Shown piece by piece: positions 11,539 through 23,672 of a stretch of DNA of 64,000 bases. The translations under genes were made by a program, and so were the position numbers. The notes beneath the pieces were generated by a model, which worked only from the letters and a program-made list of their open reading frames with translations, did no database searches and was not told the origin of the DNA. Positions within the stretch are counted from its first letter, which is position 1; the number at the start of each line of letters is the position of its first letter. The stretch covers positions 872,795 through 936,794 of the forward strand of contig NW_003101669.1 in assembly GCF_000003855.2 (NCBI RefSeq). The letters run 5' to 3'. This stretch comes from Blastomyces gilchristii SLH14081 (taxonomy: Eukaryota; Ascomycota; Eurotiomycetes; Onygenales; Ajellomycetaceae).

Positions 11539-13962
11539 TCATTCTTGTGGTTCCCCTGTTGTATCCCCTCCTGTCTCTGCCGCGGTCCCTTCCTCCCCAT
11601 TAACCACCTCCGTATCTCCTCCATTTCCATCCACGCTACTCCCCTCGTTTCCACCCACCTCATCAACCCCATTAACAACTGCCCCACCGCCGCCACCACC
11701 ACCACGTCTAACCCCTTCCACCTCTTCCTTCAACCTCTTAACCACACCCATCAACTCAGCAACCTGCCCTTTCAACTCCCTAACCTCCAACACGCACGGG
11801 TCAAGCTCGACATTCGGCTTCGTCTCCGAAACCTTCAGATCCCAATTCTCCGCCTGGAAATCCATAAGCAGGTCCTGTGCCGCTTCTTCCCATTCCTGGA
11901 CCGTGTCGTCATCTTCTTCGCCCAGGCGGCGGTTGAGGCGGATACGTCTGGCGTTCAGCGTCTCGACCAGGGCGGTGATGAGGAGCAAGGGAGAGTAGAT
12001 CACGCCCATTACGTAGTGGTTTAGGCGCTCGTAGCGGGCTGTGGGGAGCCACCATTCGAAGGGGATGATGAGGAGGAAGATTTCGATTAAGTTGAAAGCT
12101 GATTAAGGGGGTGGTTTTGTTAGTGGCAAAACAGTGATGATCAGTTTTGTTGATGAGAGAGAAGAGAGGTAGTGGAATCAGTGGGAGACGTACGTGCTAT
12201 GAAAACGTTTTCATCAGGGGCGCGGACGAATTGCAGAGTTCTGTGTGCGAATAGGGCCATGTATTCGTCTATAGCGTTGCCGGTGATATCCTCGTATGCG
12301 CTGTTATATAGAGCAATGAGGATGTTAAGGAGGACTAGATGGACGGTGGTCAGACATTGCTGTATATCTACAATACGCAGGCAGAATCGATATGGCGTGA
12401 GGGTTTCGGGAGGATTACTTACTGACCATCACCACGAAGGTGAAGAAGTAATATAGTAGAATACCAAAGGGGGCCGAGAATTCCTGGAAAACGCCAAAAT
12501 CCGGGCTTTGCATGACACTGTTTGCCATTCCCTGGAGAATAATCGAAGGGGTCATGGCGTTCTGGGGGTCAGCTTGGTCCATTCCCATGAACCCTTGCAA
12601 GAATCCAACGATGACGACTCCCAGTAGGGCAAAGAATATCAAACTCTCCTTCATCATGACCTTCAGGACCACGAGCATGGCGCCGAAGAAGCGGAATGTG
12701 TCTAGGTAGAGCAATATCCGGCCCCAGAACATCGGGGCTGAGAAGGCTAAGAAGTTATAGCTGAGCGCATTGAACCTCATTCTCTCAGCGTCACTGCTAT
12801 CTGGCGAGTGTGTGAGGGCGACGACGCGTAGGATGAATGAGACGATAAGCAGAATGTAGAGAGTGGAATTGAAGGCGTTCCAAAAGCCAAAGTAGAAGCG
12901 CCCTACTTTCCAAAACTTGGTAATCTCATCGCATACGAAGCCCAGTGTCATGATATAGAGAAGTCCCTCGACGACATCAAGATCACCAGATGGATTGATC
13001 GTGTTTATCACGATCGTATATAGGACCAGGTACAACAGAGAGAAGAATATCTGCACCGTATTCTGATAGATTGGGGCTCTCAGTCTATCAGGGTTGACGT
13101 GTGACCAGTAATGTGTGTTGACTCTTTCTGGGTATTCGATGAAGGTGGAAGGGTCTTTATCGTCCTGGCACAGCCAACCATGCCAGAGATACTTGATGCA
13201 TTTCTGGTAGCCAGAGGACCCAATTACTCGTAAGGCATGAAGATCAACCGCCCGTTCGACAGCGTTGACGGGAGGGGTATTTTCTCCATCAATGCACATC
13301 GAGTAGCGTTTCAAGAGCACATCGTGCATGAGGTAGTCTTGGTTTTCTTCAGCTTCGATTCTGTGAAATGTAAATAAATATATAAATAAATAAACATATC
13401 AACAAAGAGCATGGCCCATTTTCACGCAGGCCAGATGGAGTGTGAGCGGAAGCCATAGAATAAAAATGAACATACATTCTCTTCGCGAGCATTTCGCAGG
13501 CCACAGCTCTCAGTTGATGGAGATCTGAGTCCCAGAGTTCTGCTAGTGCTTGCAGCTTGAACCATCGCAGACAGACAAGCAGGCAGTACACCACGCATGC
13601 CTTGTGCTCCTCGCCACCCGCTTCGCGTGCGGTCTGGATCACGGCCTTGGTGATAACGTTGCTATTCGCCTTGGTCACAGCATCTTCGTCGAGCTCGCAG
13701 GAGATAACCTGTTCGATCTGGTACTTCAAGCGGAGGGCGACCTTGGTGACCTCCTTAGCCGGCAACGCTGGTGGCAAGGCTTCGTTGCGTCGCACAGGGA
13801 GCACTATTTACGGCTTCCTGTCAATATTACAATGCACATGTGTAGAGAGTACGACTTTTAGTTTACCAGAGGAAGAGAAATGAAAATAGAGTTGTTTGTA
13901 GCAATTGAGAGAGGCATGTAGTCTGACGACATAAATAAATCACTTACATCTGCGGCCTTCAT
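11539..13962 (-). CDS. yvc1: Yvc1-type vacuolar TRP cation channel
   Basis: TRP-like channel known in yeast to release vacuolar calcium on hyperosmotic shock. Supported exons: 13804 or upstream to 13476, 13360-12423, 12334-12194 and 12098-11539, with introns of 115, 88 and 95 bp that keep frame. The protein has a soluble N-terminal part, about six membrane segments between LLYLVLYTIVI and the pore region, and the conserved post-pore segment LLNILIALYNSAYED split by the third intron. It ends in a soluble Asp/Glu- and Gly-rich tail with a coiled coil (VRELKGQVAELMGVVKRLKE). The start is unresolved. A tiny exon ATG AAG GCC GCA GAT (13962-13948) with a GTAAGT donor fits, but the obvious acceptor puts the next exon out of frame; a GGCTAAG acceptor further in would restore it. 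Identity is sure, the first exon is not. Confidence 0.85.
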
Positions 13963-14471
13963 GGAGCTCCCGATGAGCTCGACGGTGACCGTCAGAACTA
14001 AACAGACTGGCCCACCGTACCATTTTGGAGCAGCTATTGCAGCGATATGGTTTTCAAGTGGAAATAGAAGTCGGGTATGGTTATTGCTGACGAGCAGAAG
14101 AGGGGATACAGAGAGTAGTTATCTTCAATGGGCAGCCATCTCTTCACTCAGTCATGGTTTGGTGAGACGAGGAGGTTCTGGGGGAGAAGCATTGGGCCAA
14201 TTGCTGCGGGGAGTGAATCTACATTATTAGTTAACGTTAACTACATTGTTAGCGTCGATCCACACCGCGATCGATTAAATAGCTCCTAGTAAAACCCAAG
14301 GAGAGTTCGACGAAACAATTGCCTCTGAGACGTGGAGAGTTACAGCCAGCCACGAAACGGAGAGATATCTATGGCTTGGTATTTGTTGGCGTGATTTGCC
14401 ACTGGGCTTGGTGTCAATCCGTCCTGGGATGTTTAGCTATGCAAAACAACTTACTTAATTAACAACCGAAT

Positions 14472-14502
<31 letters not shown>

Positions 14503-14839
14503 TTATTATTATTACTACAGCGTACGCTGCGTCGGCTAGTTGGCCTTAGGCTGTTGCAGACAGTTAACCATCTCTAGAGTACGGAGTACGTAAGGCTTAG
14601 GAGCTATGTCATAGGTGGGGATCCGTACACACAAATACACCGCACAAATTGAAGCTGTCCTGCTTTTGATTTTTGATCTACCGCTATGTCCCCGTTTAAA
14701 AAACATTGCCAATACGGCTGGTCATAAATCCCATAGACTCGTGACTCACAAGCTTTTTGGAAAAATCGTATGAAAAAGAAACTGAAAGGAGGAAGAATCA
14801 GGGAGGCACAAATTTGACAAATTCTTTCGCTCGTAGAAT
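13963..14839. other. Spacer between yvc1 5' end and sui2 3' end
   Basis: No supported gene. It holds a CTT/TTA microsatellite (14471-14516), a TACGCTGCGT motif (14523-14532) and a TACGGAGTA motif (14580-14588). Confidence 0.5.
14471..14516. repeat. CTT then TTA trinucleotide microsatellite
   Basis: About ten copies of a CTT unit run directly into about five TTA units. Non-coding. Confidence 0.9.
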
Positions 14840-16033
14840 TTATGCGTCGACAATGCCCTCGTCGCTCTCACTCATATCCTCATCGCCGCTGACTTCCTGG
14901 TTCTCCCGCTCTCTCTTCTCCATCAGAGCCTGCAATTCCGCATCATCGTGCTCAGTTACAGCCTTGGGCGCCATCTTGACCACGCAGGCCCCTCCAGAAG
15001 CCCGGATCTTGGTGTCGATGCTCTTGATAGCCTCCTCCAGCACAGAGATACCATGGTTCTTGTCCAAGCAGTGGCTGGTCAACACGTATAGTGGTGGAGA
15101 TACAAGCTTCACTTTGACCTGGGCATCTTGCGTGTTATTTGATTCCGCAGTGCGTAGAGCATCCTTCACAGCATCGATTCCATCGTAGCCGAAACAGGTA
15201 ACCTCAACGTCCGCACGGACTTTGGTGGGATGCGGGGTGAGTTTCTTGCTGATGTAGGTTTGGAGTTCGTCCTTGACCACTTCGTTGGGGAATGTTACGT
15301 CGTCCCACACACTCGGGTTTCTGCATAGGAGTTAAATTTTGTTCTGGTTAGCCGTATGTGTCCTTACTATATTACTATTGAAAATAAACCTCCAGGTGGG
15401 TAAAAGTCATACGTGATGGAAAGTTTGAACGCATCGATCGCATGACCGAATTTCTTGTTCAGCGGCCAGCCAATTTGCGAATAAAGCGATTCCATAGGGG
15501 TCTTGGTCTTCTCCGCAACGTGGCGCATAATCGAGTGAACCAGCTTGCCCTTGTTGTACCGTTCTTCACATTTGATGACATCTTCGGGAGATACTCTTCG
15601 TTTCGACAAATCGATATAGCCTGATTCGCAACGCCGCATACACAAGTATTAGCCCGCGCAAAATCCCCATGAAGTCATGAAGACCCTAGTGCCGTTGACA
15701 TTGACGTACCCTTCTCTTTATCAACACGAAGTACGACCACGACCTCATTCCTTCCCACTCGAATAAGTTTTTGTATACTTCTGATACGTCGTCTCGACAG
15801 CTCCGATAGCAAGATCATTCCATCGATATTGTCGTACTCCAGCAGTTTAACGTATGCGCCCATCTCTGCAATCTGTTGGCGGGATATAGACCGTTAGACT
15901 CCCGATTCCGCAACACCACATGTGACTGCAGGTTTTAAATTCTTTTGAGCCGTACCTGCTTCACGTTCACCATCACAAAACTATCAATCTCCGGATACTT
16001 CTCCTCATAGAAACGGCAGTTTGTTAACGACAT
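14840..16033 (-). CDS. sui2: Translation initiation factor eIF2 subunit alpha
   Basis: Regulatory subunit of the eIF2 complex that brings Met-tRNAi to the ribosome. Four exons (16033-15956, 15872-15710, 15620-15413, 15320-14840) give 309 residues, the normal family length. The S1-type RNA-binding domain comes first; the stress-kinase target Ser is in [13 protein letters not shown] (residue 52 here, Ser51 in conventional numbering), followed by [10 protein letters not shown] helical domain and an alpha/beta domain follow, with a Glu/Asp-rich tail ([12 protein letters not shown]). The target loop is intact, so Gcn2-type control should operate. Introns are 83, 89 and 92 bp. The gene is divergent from the SulP transporter, sharing about 670 bp of promoter. 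Confidence 0.97.
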
Positions 16034-16705
16034 GGTGGGCGGTGTGTGCCTATCGTAGGCGAGCGCACTGTGGGGGAGGGGAAGGAGATGTAATTTGGAA
16101 CTCTCGTGGGGTTTCGTCCCAAGGGGTCAGGCCAGAATAGGGAGGTAAGAACGGTAAGGGAGTAGCTATCGGTTTTCGAAGGTGGCACCGCAACTATAGA
16201 GGAATGTACTGGTGTGTTGCGCAAACTGGCGACCTGTACCGTGACGCTTGACGCATTTGACCCTTCTCCGAGTTTAGTTTTTTGTGGCCGCAGAACCTTG
16301 AGAGCGATGCGGGTCAGGTGACTTGACTGCTTATGTCATTGACCGCTTATCGGCCATTCCGCCGCCTGCACCAAGACAATTCGCGACAAACCAACCGAAA
16401 CCAACCCCCAGCAGCGACGATGACGCTGAGGGATTGGAGCAACCCATAGCTAACTACTGGCTACTTCGGCCCGTGAAAGTGAAGCGTGAAGCCCAATTCA
16501 TGCTCCCCACGCACCACGTCCCCGCTCACTAGCTGAGCCGTAGGACACCTGCTAGAAAAGTACTATATCACTATAAATCGACCTACAGAGCCATCCGAAA
16601 TCCCCAGCTTCTTCCTACAGTTCTCCAGGTGCACAAATCCGGGAATAGGCAGTTGACTCGGTTCCATCCCACCAGGGGATTGCCCATCCAAATACTAGGA
16701 ATACG
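16034..16705. promoter_or_regulatory. Divergent promoter region between sui2 and the SulP gene
   Basis: A 672-bp stretch between two genes read away from each other, so it must contain both promoters. A 69-codon plus-strand ORF (16323-16532) lies inside but shows no recognisable domain. No TATA box was assigned. Confidence 0.6.
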
Positions 16706-19252
16706 ATGTCTGAGTCCGACTCTACCAGAGCCCAACAGGCCTCGTCACTTCGTGACCGTGTGGCGAGTGTCTTTCGGGCGTCACCCGCCCAACGCAGTTC
16801 GCCGTCCCCTCCACCCATTGGCGTCAGCCGGCAGGGACAGGGACTGGATGCAGGCTCTCCGTCTCGGGGTGAGATAACTCCCAGAACAAGACTTCTGGAA
16901 TCGTATGAAACGTGTGAGCCAGTATGCGGTTCCCGCCCTTGCAATCATGGGACTTTTTCCCCTCGTCCCGGTTCCGCTAGTCAAGAAACGAGCAACAGTC
17001 TCGTCCAAAAGAATGGCACTCGTGCATTTCCAGATAGTCCGCGTGGGGGATCTAGTATTCATACCAGCGACAGGGATGATGCTGTACCCTCTCCTCTAGG
17101 ACTGCCTCCTGGAGCTACGACAAAGCAATTGGCCAAGAGGCATGGCGTGAACCGCCGTAACATGTGCGTGGCTTTTTAGAGACCCTGCCAATTCTGTCGT
17201 ATATTTATCTTGGGCTTTCTGCTGATTACATTCCTTTTGACTAGGTATATTTCTTACTATGTTCCTTTCTTCAATTGGATAACGCAATACCGCTGGTCCT
17301 TCCTCCAAGGCGATTTAATATCAGCAATTACCGTAGCCTCGATATATATCCCAATGTCTCTTTCACTCGCATCAAACGTTGCCCATTCACCCCCTATGAA
17401 TGGTTTATACTCATTCGTTTTCAATCCCCTCGTCTATGCGGTTCTGGGGAGCAGCCCGCTCATGGTGGTGGGTCCGGAAGCCGCGGGATCCCTTCTCGTA
17501 GGGACTGTGATCCGGGGTGCCATTAAGTCCGGCGAGGCTATGGAGGACGATCCTGTCATGATCTCCCAAATAGTTGGTGTCGTCACAGGGCTCTCGGGGG
17601 CGATGATATTGATAGGCGGGATCACTCGCCTGGGCTTCCTTGACAATATTCTTAGTCGACCTTTCCTAAGAGGCTTCATTAGCGCCATTGGCTTCATGAT
17701 ATTCGTCGATCAGTTGATCCCGCAACTAGGTCTTACATCACTGGCGAAGCAGAGTGGGTCAGCGAATGGCAGCAGTGTTGAAAAATTAGGATTTCTATTA
17801 CGAAATATAACTTCTGCCCATAGCCTGACAAGCGCTGTTGCATTTGGTAGCTTCGCAGCCATCATGATTTTCAGGTACAGTTTTATTCCTATCTACATGT
17901 TGAATTAAACCGGCGAAAACTTTTTATTAACACTATTTATCTCAGGATTCTAAAAAGGCGTCTAGAACCACGTTTCCCTTCTGTTGTCTTCTTCCCTGAT
18001 CGGTTTCTGGTGGTCTTCCTCTCCGCCGTGCTCGCATGGAAACTGCAATGGAATAAAAGAGGGTTGGATGTCCTTGGTTCCCTGAAAGAGGAAGGAAATC
18101 CAAGTTTTGCGTTTCAATGGCCATTTAAGATGTCACACTTGCGGCATCTTCCAAGCGCAATGAGCACGTCTTTCATCGTCGCGTTGCTCGGGTTCTTCGA
18201 GTCGTCTATTGCCGCGAAGGGTCTTGGTGACGCAAACAATGACGGGATAAAGGGCATCTCGCTTAGCGCCAATCGCGAGCTAATCGCTCTGGGTGCATCC
18301 AATGTAATTGGTGGATGCTTCATGGCACTCCCTGCATTCGGGGGATACGGACGAAGCAAGCTCAATGCTGCCACCGGTGCGAAGTCCCCTATGAGCGGCG
18401 TGTTTCTCGGTCTAATAACTCTGGTTTGCATACTCTATCTGCTGCCTTATTTCTATTATTTGCCAGTAAGTGCTACCGTCACTCAACTCAAATGGAGAGT
18501 TTCTCGAAAAACAATGCTCCCAACCCTAACACGTGCTCGCACTCCAGATGGCTGTCCTCTCCTCCATGATTTCTGTGGTCGCTATATCTCTTATCGAAGA
18601 AGCTCCAGACGACCTGCGCTTCTTCTTCCGTCTCCGTGGTTGGTCCGAGCTAAGCTTAATTTTCATAATCTTCTTCTCAACAATCTTCTACTCGCTCTAT
18701 CTCGGGATCGCACTAGGCATGGGCCTTTCCATTCTACAAATAATCAGGCACGCAACCAAACCCCGCATCCAAATCCTCGGGAAAATACCCGGCACCCATG
18801 ACCGCTTCGAGAACGCAGAAAATGTGCAGCCCGAGAAAGTTGAATTCATCGACGGCTGTCTGATCGTCAAGATCCCCGAGCCCCTAACGTTCGCCAACAC
18901 GGGCGATTTGAAAAATAGACTCCGCCGCCTAGAATTCTACGGCACGACCGCGGCACATCCGGCTCTACCGCGCGTGCGCGCGCCTGAGCATAACAGAAAC
19001 ATGATCTTCGATATACATGGTGTCACGAGCATTGATGGCTCAGGGATCCAGGTGCTTAGTGAAATTGTCCAGGGGTATGTTGATCAGGGGGTACGGGTGT
19101 TTTTCTGCAGGTACCCACAGCCCGGGACGGAGATATACCGGATGATGGAGAAGAGTGGAATTGTCGATGCTGTTGGGGGCGTGACACATTTTGTTCGTAG
19201 TGTTGACGAGGCCCTACGGTTGACGGAGATGGCGGAGCTGGGTCATCCGTGA
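16706..19252 (+). CDS. SulP-family anion transporter with STAS domain
   Basis: SLC26/SulP transporter; fungal members move sulfate or, in the vacuolar branch (yeast YGR125W/Vsb1), affect basic amino acid storage. Four exons (16706-17163, 17245-17874, 17946-18465, 18548-19252) with introns of 81, 71 and 82 bp give 770 residues. The first 150 residues are hydrophilic and Ser/Pro-rich. The membrane core holds typical SulP text such as IYIPMSLSLASNVAH and VVGPEAAGSLLVG, and AFGGYGRSKLNAATGAKSPM, a signature resembling the Vsb1 branch. The C-terminal STAS domain includes LIVKIPEPLTFANTGDLKNR and FDIHGVTSIDGSGIQVL. The long N-terminus and branch signature favour a vacuolar protein over a plasma-membrane sulfate permease; the substrate is not known from sequence. 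Confidence 0.88.
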
Positions 19253-20232
19253 TGCCACGTTTTCATATAGGGGCGGCATAGCGGAGTGTCTTTGGGGGGA
19301 TATGAACGAGAAAGACGTAGAAAGGTAAAACAAAGAAGCTATGCATATAAAACGACGTGATGATTTGGGATTTTTAGTTTTTCAAGAACTTTTTGTTTTC
19401 ATTTTGTTTCATTTTTTGAATGCACGGGCTAGCGTTTATTTTCCTAACATTGGATTTTGTTTTCACTGGTGTTTTCCTTTTTATTTTCCTTCCCCAAACT
19501 TTTCTTTATGTAACCAGAAAGACACATGGGCATCTATAAATGTTTTAAAATAATTTAATGAAATTAGTGCTGTAGAAAATATTGAGCTTTATTCTTCCAT
19601 TTTCATACACTGCAAAGTCAAGTATCGTCTCAACTAGAACATGGCAAATGTCAAACACAACACATAGCTATTGTACCTTCGTTTATATATATATAATACA
19701 AGTTAAATTTCGCGAATTATGATGCCAGGTGCTGTATGACGAAGGGGCCGCGTCCAAAGTGGACAGGTGAATGGCCATCGGATAATCAAGGCGCGGGGGC
19801 ATCATATGTCATGTACAAAACAACCTAGCAACCTTAGCCATTTCCAGAAACAATATATCGGTAAATTCAGGAACCCCGGCACACATCTAACAAATGAATG
19901 GGGCTGGAAGGGCTAAGGGCGGCCTTCGCGGACGGTTGCTGAAGGGAGCGAGAAGCCAGCTCACACACGCCAGTGATGTCGTAAAATCCGAAATACAAGT
20001 AGCTAAATAGTGCCCCCGGACCGGTTTAAATGCAGGGAACCAGTGAATTATCACTGCCACGAGGCAAAATCGCGCGCTTCATGGGTGCCGTTAGCAAGCC
20101 TCAAATCAATAAAGTATGTCAAAGGTGAAGAAAGCGCCTGGAACCCCCTATCACATATGTATCCACAAAACAATGAGTCTTACCCATATATATCAGAATG
20201 GCCCTCCATACTCAGTCATCACTTTCACCCGT
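19253..20232. other. Spacer, convergent 3' flanks
   Basis: About 1 kb after the SulP stop, AT-rich near 19370-19700, with no supported gene. ORFs here are short and low-complexity. Confidence 0.45.
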
Positions 20233-20547
20233 TCAGACCATCTCCCCCACATCCGCACCCGCATCCGCACCCGCACCTCCACTTCTCTCAAACCCTGCGT
20301 CTTGTCCTCCCAATTCCAACCGCTGCCTGAACAAGCCCAAAACCGGCACAAGTTGGATATCGAGATCGTTCCTGATCCCACGTAGTTCATCCAGGAGCGG
20401 CGCGACGTATTCCGGAGGCGGTGGGTGCGGCCGTAGCCACTCCCAGCCGAATTGGACGGCGAGCCAATGCCAGACCTGTGTCATTGGGGTAGGGGTAAAG
20501 ATTAGGACAATGACAAGGAGGATTACGAGGCCTTCGAAAGTGTCCAT
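20233..20547 (-). CDS. Small single-pass membrane protein, unknown function
   Basis: A 104-residue ORF beginning with a strongly hydrophobic segment (about residues 7-18, LVILLVIVLIF) followed by TPTPMTQVWHWLAVQFGWEW, then a Pro-rich linker (PHPPPP) and an amphipathic helix (LLDELRGIRNDLDIQL). The tail is a Gly/Ala/Asp repeat encoded by a near-hexameric CCGCAC/CCGCAT DNA repeat at about 20250-20280. The layout suggests an N-terminally anchored small protein of an organelle membrane or the ER. No family was recognised, and the GC-rich repeat leaves open that the ORF is fortuitous. Confidence 0.45.
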   Translation of the reverse strand: MDTFEGLVILLVIVLIFTPTPMTQVWHWLAVQFGWEWLRPHPPPPEYVAPLLDELRGIRNDLDIQLVPVLGLFRQRLELGGQDAGFERSGGAGADAGADVGEMV

Positions 20548-21787
20548 TATATTATACCATTTATGACTTGTCTATGAGCTAGTTCTGGTCTGAGTAGAGG
20601 CGGTGGAGTGAAGGATTGGGAGGGAAGACCTGGCGGAGGAGATGCGATATATACTAGGTACCAGGTATCTGACTGAGCAAGCTTTTTACTAAGACACAGC
20701 TGAAGATGAGGCTGGAATTGCGCGGGAAGGCGTGAATCCCGAGTGAGTTACTTGGACGTGGAAGGCGCAGATGCTAACCCATACCAATCACTTCTGTGAA
20801 GCAGAACGTAACAGCCAAACGATTGCTGGCCCATGTAGGCAAAGAAAGGCACACGATTCACCATCGAACACATCACCGGGAGAACGTCGATGGAGTGCTG
20901 AGATTCAGCGGTGATTTAACCAGCCCTTAACCACCCTCTTCCGCCCCCATTCTCGACGGCGAATCCTCCGTCACCGAGCCACAGAGATTGGCGGTTGAAT
21001 GAAGTGCGTACGGGCGAGCAAGCTGCTTGCCGTTGCCGTCGGTGAATCGTAATACCAGTGCAGCCTAAAAGCCTGTATAAAGGGGGGAAACGCATGTTTC
21101 TACTTCATGGAGCATAGAAATCCAGAAAGCCTTTCCACGATATCTGAAGAGCTAGCATGAATAATATGACCAGAGGGTTATTATCAGGGAAGAATGCATG
21201 CCCAGTCGCGGTAGAAAGTTTAGATAGAAAAGGAGAGAGAAAAAGAAGAAGAAGAAAAAGAAGAAGAAGAAGAAAGAAAGGATAAAACAGCATTAAGCTG
21301 CTGTTTTTAACAAATCTGGCAGAGTGCCCTTCATAAGCACGCTTCGTTATATCATAACTTGAGTATCATTTTCAGGAACTTGGCCCAGTCAGAAAGGAGA
21401 TTAATTAAATTTCGCCTCAGCCCTGAAAGCACGACGGTTCTAGTTTGAAAGGAATACAGATCAAAATAAGCATTTTGCTGTAGTCGCAGTCGCCTGAAAG
21501 TATCATCATCAACCTCCAGGTACTATTTGCAAAGAAAATGCAATGAGATGAAGATCTGATGTTGGTTTGATTCATGTCAGGGAGGATGTTTGCACTGTTT
21601 GTTTTGTCGCCTTACCTCGACTTTTTATCGAACGGTTCAGAGCATCAAAACAACAGCTGGAGGAAATGGTTTAGATGCAGGCACAAACTGATCAATGTTC
21701 TGCCATGCCCGATTTCTATAGTTTAGTCAAATCAAAATATGTTTTCTCGTATGCTACCTGATCTTAATTGAGTACTATTTCAGGGCA
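20548..21787. other. Divergent spacer between small membrane protein and Fta1-like gene
   Basis: About 1.2 kb without a supported gene. It contains a purine AAG microsatellite at 21241-21280. It should hold promoters for both flanking genes. Confidence 0.45.
21241..21280. repeat. GAA/AAG purine microsatellite
   Basis: About 40 bases of A and G made of GAA/AAG units with a few extra A residues; intergenic. Confidence 0.85.
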
Positions 21788-23017
21788 ATGGCACCATCGG
21801 GAGACGAGCTATTTACCACCTCCTGGACACTCCATCGCCTGAGCCCTTTATACCATGGAAAGGAATGCGAAACCCTTCTAGGCAACCCACAGAGTCTGGA
21901 GTTATATGCAACGCGTTTGCGCGACCTTCTTCGGGGTGATGTGTTTCGTGGTGTGCAGGTTGGGATTGAAGGCCTGGGTGCCGTGGACGACGCCGTCTCC
22001 AGAGCAGGACACTTGAAATCGTGCAAGTGGGATGCGCTTCCGACCTGGAGCCACTGGAATGAAGAGGAGTCTCTACTCGAAGACCCCGACCAGGCGGGAT
22101 TTGTCATTTCTCCAGATGACTCTGCAGGAATTTTGGTTACGCTTGAATATGAGAATATCACATATAAAGCAGCCATGCTAACGGGCCCGGATGGCTACCA
22201 CGATTCACGGAAAGATGTTACCTTTCTCCCGTTACTTCTAACTCGTCTTCCAAACTCGCTTCGTCAGTCTTTTATTTCGTTTTTGTCGACCAGTTTCGAC
22301 ACGCGCTGTTCAGTTCTTCGGCTGACCTCAAGTTTTCTGTGCGCGACATTTGAAAACTACCTGTCAACTTTGAATCGTGCTGCGTCTGGCCGCAATTCAT
22401 CTTCTTCACGGGCTTTTGTTGAAAAAGTAATCAAAGAGTCACAACTTACACTCTCCTTCCCCTCGCCAATATCACCCGCATTGAAAAGCTTGGATGTACT
22501 TATACCGCGTGAGTCTCTCAGCACATTTTTCACTCACGGCACAAAAATACTTGCGAACAAGACAATAAACCGGCCCCACCAAACACAAGACCGCGGAAAG
22601 AAGCGGCCTCATCCCGACACTGCCCCATCTACCGATGAGGGCGACGGCCCTTCTGCTCCATTTTTAGCAGCATTGGGTGCTTACTTCGATTCTAATCTCG
22701 CCATGCAATTAGATATTAGCGACTTTGGAAAGGACCCAACCAACGCTCAAAAGAGAAAAGTGAGGCTGAGCAAAGTATCCTGCGGAGCTTTTGTGCTTGG
22801 AAGTGAAGGGAGGATGAAACTACTGGCGAATCCCGGACGGGTGATACCGTTCGACGATGCGGATGTTACTGAGGAGAATGACGACCCTAATGGACGGGAG
22901 GCCCGATTGGTTTGGAGAGCAAATGAAATCCTTCTACGGACGTTGGTTGCAAGAGCTGTTGGCGGGCAAACCAAGAGGTCCAATGGAGATTTGGTAGGAG
23001 GGGAAGAAGGCACTTGA
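21788..23017 (+). CDS. CENP-L/Fta1-like kinetochore protein
   Basis: A single-exon gene of 409 residues. The N-terminus (WTLHRLSPLYHG, then YATRLRDLLRGDVFRGVQVG) resembles the fungal Sim4-complex subunit Fta1, the CENP-L orthologue of the constitutive centromere network that works with CENP-N at CENP-A nucleosomes. The middle carries FLPLLLTRLPNSLRQSFISF, then a Ser-rich and basic linker (about 260-290, RGKKRPHPDT). The C-terminal part returns to ordered text with LAALGAYFDSNLAMQLDI and LVWRANEILLRTLVARAVGG. The assignment rests on recalled family resemblance of the N-terminal block. If wrong, it is still a well-formed nuclear-type protein gene. Confidence 0.62.
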   Translation: MAPSGDELFTTSWTLHRLSPLYHGKECETLLGNPQSLELYATRLRDLLRGDVFRGVQVGIEGLGAVDDAVSRAGHLKSCKWDALPTWSHWNEEESLLEDPDQAGFVISPDDSAGILVTLEYENITYKAAMLTGPDGYHDSRKDVTFLPLLLTRLPNSLRQSFISFLSTSFDTRCSVLRLTSSFLCATFENYLSTLNRAASGRNSSSSRAFVEKVIKESQLTLSFPSPISPALKSLDVLIPRESLSTFFTHGTKILANKTINRPHQTQDRGKKRPHPDTAPSTDEGDGPSAPFLAALGAYFDSNLAMQLDISDFGKDPTNAQKRKVRLSKVSCGAFVLGSEGRMKLLANPGRVIPFDDADVTEENDDPNGREARLVWRANEILLRTLVARAVGGQTKRSNGDLVGGEEGT

Positions 23018-23044
23018 TATCCTATCATTTTCATCCTGGTAGTG

Positions 23045-23290
23045 TCATAGTATATATCTGTTTTCTGCGGCCAGCCGATACGAAACGACTCCAAAAACTC
23101 CTCGAAGCCTTCGTTTATTCCAGTGGCTGCCCGGGTGGATATTCCAGCCCTTGGCCAGCTTTCGAAATATTTGAAATTTCCCGTGGTATTTGATATCAGT
23201 CATTTCATATCGGGCAGAATCTCCCCATTCTAAATTCCTCTTCAAAAACGAATTCTTCATGGGACAATGAACATGAAATGACTTGCCCAT
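23045..23290 (-). CDS. Possible small protein, unknown
   Basis: An 81-residue ORF with coding-like codon choice and mixed residues (NLEWGDSARYEMTDIKYHG, then AKGWNIHPGSHWNKRRLRG). It is rich in Trp, His and basic residues, without signal peptide or membrane segment. It lies between the Fta1-like and GNAT genes, only 28 bases past the Fta1-like stop on the opposite strand. It may be part of a larger spliced gene or a chance ORF; no family is recognised. Confidence 0.3.
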   Translation of the reverse strand: MGKSFHVHCPMKNSFLKRNLEWGDSARYEMTDIKYHGKFQIFRKLAKGWNIHPGSHWNKRRLRGVFGVVSYRLAAENRYIL

Positions 23291-23672
23291 GGTGAAAGAT
23301 ATGCCTACTCCATTGTCGCCCTATAAAGAGCAAGCAAAATTTACAATCCAATTAAATGGAGATGTGCGGGTTGGAAACAAGATTCAGTTCAGTTCACATG
23401 TTAATTGGCTACAACATTTCATCAAAAAGACGATGTGACAAAATGGACGGTTTGAGCATTCACGTCCAGCAGCATCCATCCCAACGGGAGGGACAAGCGA
23501 CGACAATAATGGCGACTATTTCTGCACTGTAGCAACTCCCAAGTCAATCATCACGGATGTCTTAGAAGTACACCTTAGCCCGCCGAATTGCCCATCCGAA
23601 AATAATAAAAAAATTACACAACACAAATGTCACCAACAAATTCAGCTATACACATATCCACAAGCCCAAATT

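Noticed and set aside
16323..16532. 69-codon plus-strand ORF between sui2 and the SulP gene
   Set aside because: Pro/Ala-rich, no family and placed inside a divergent promoter.
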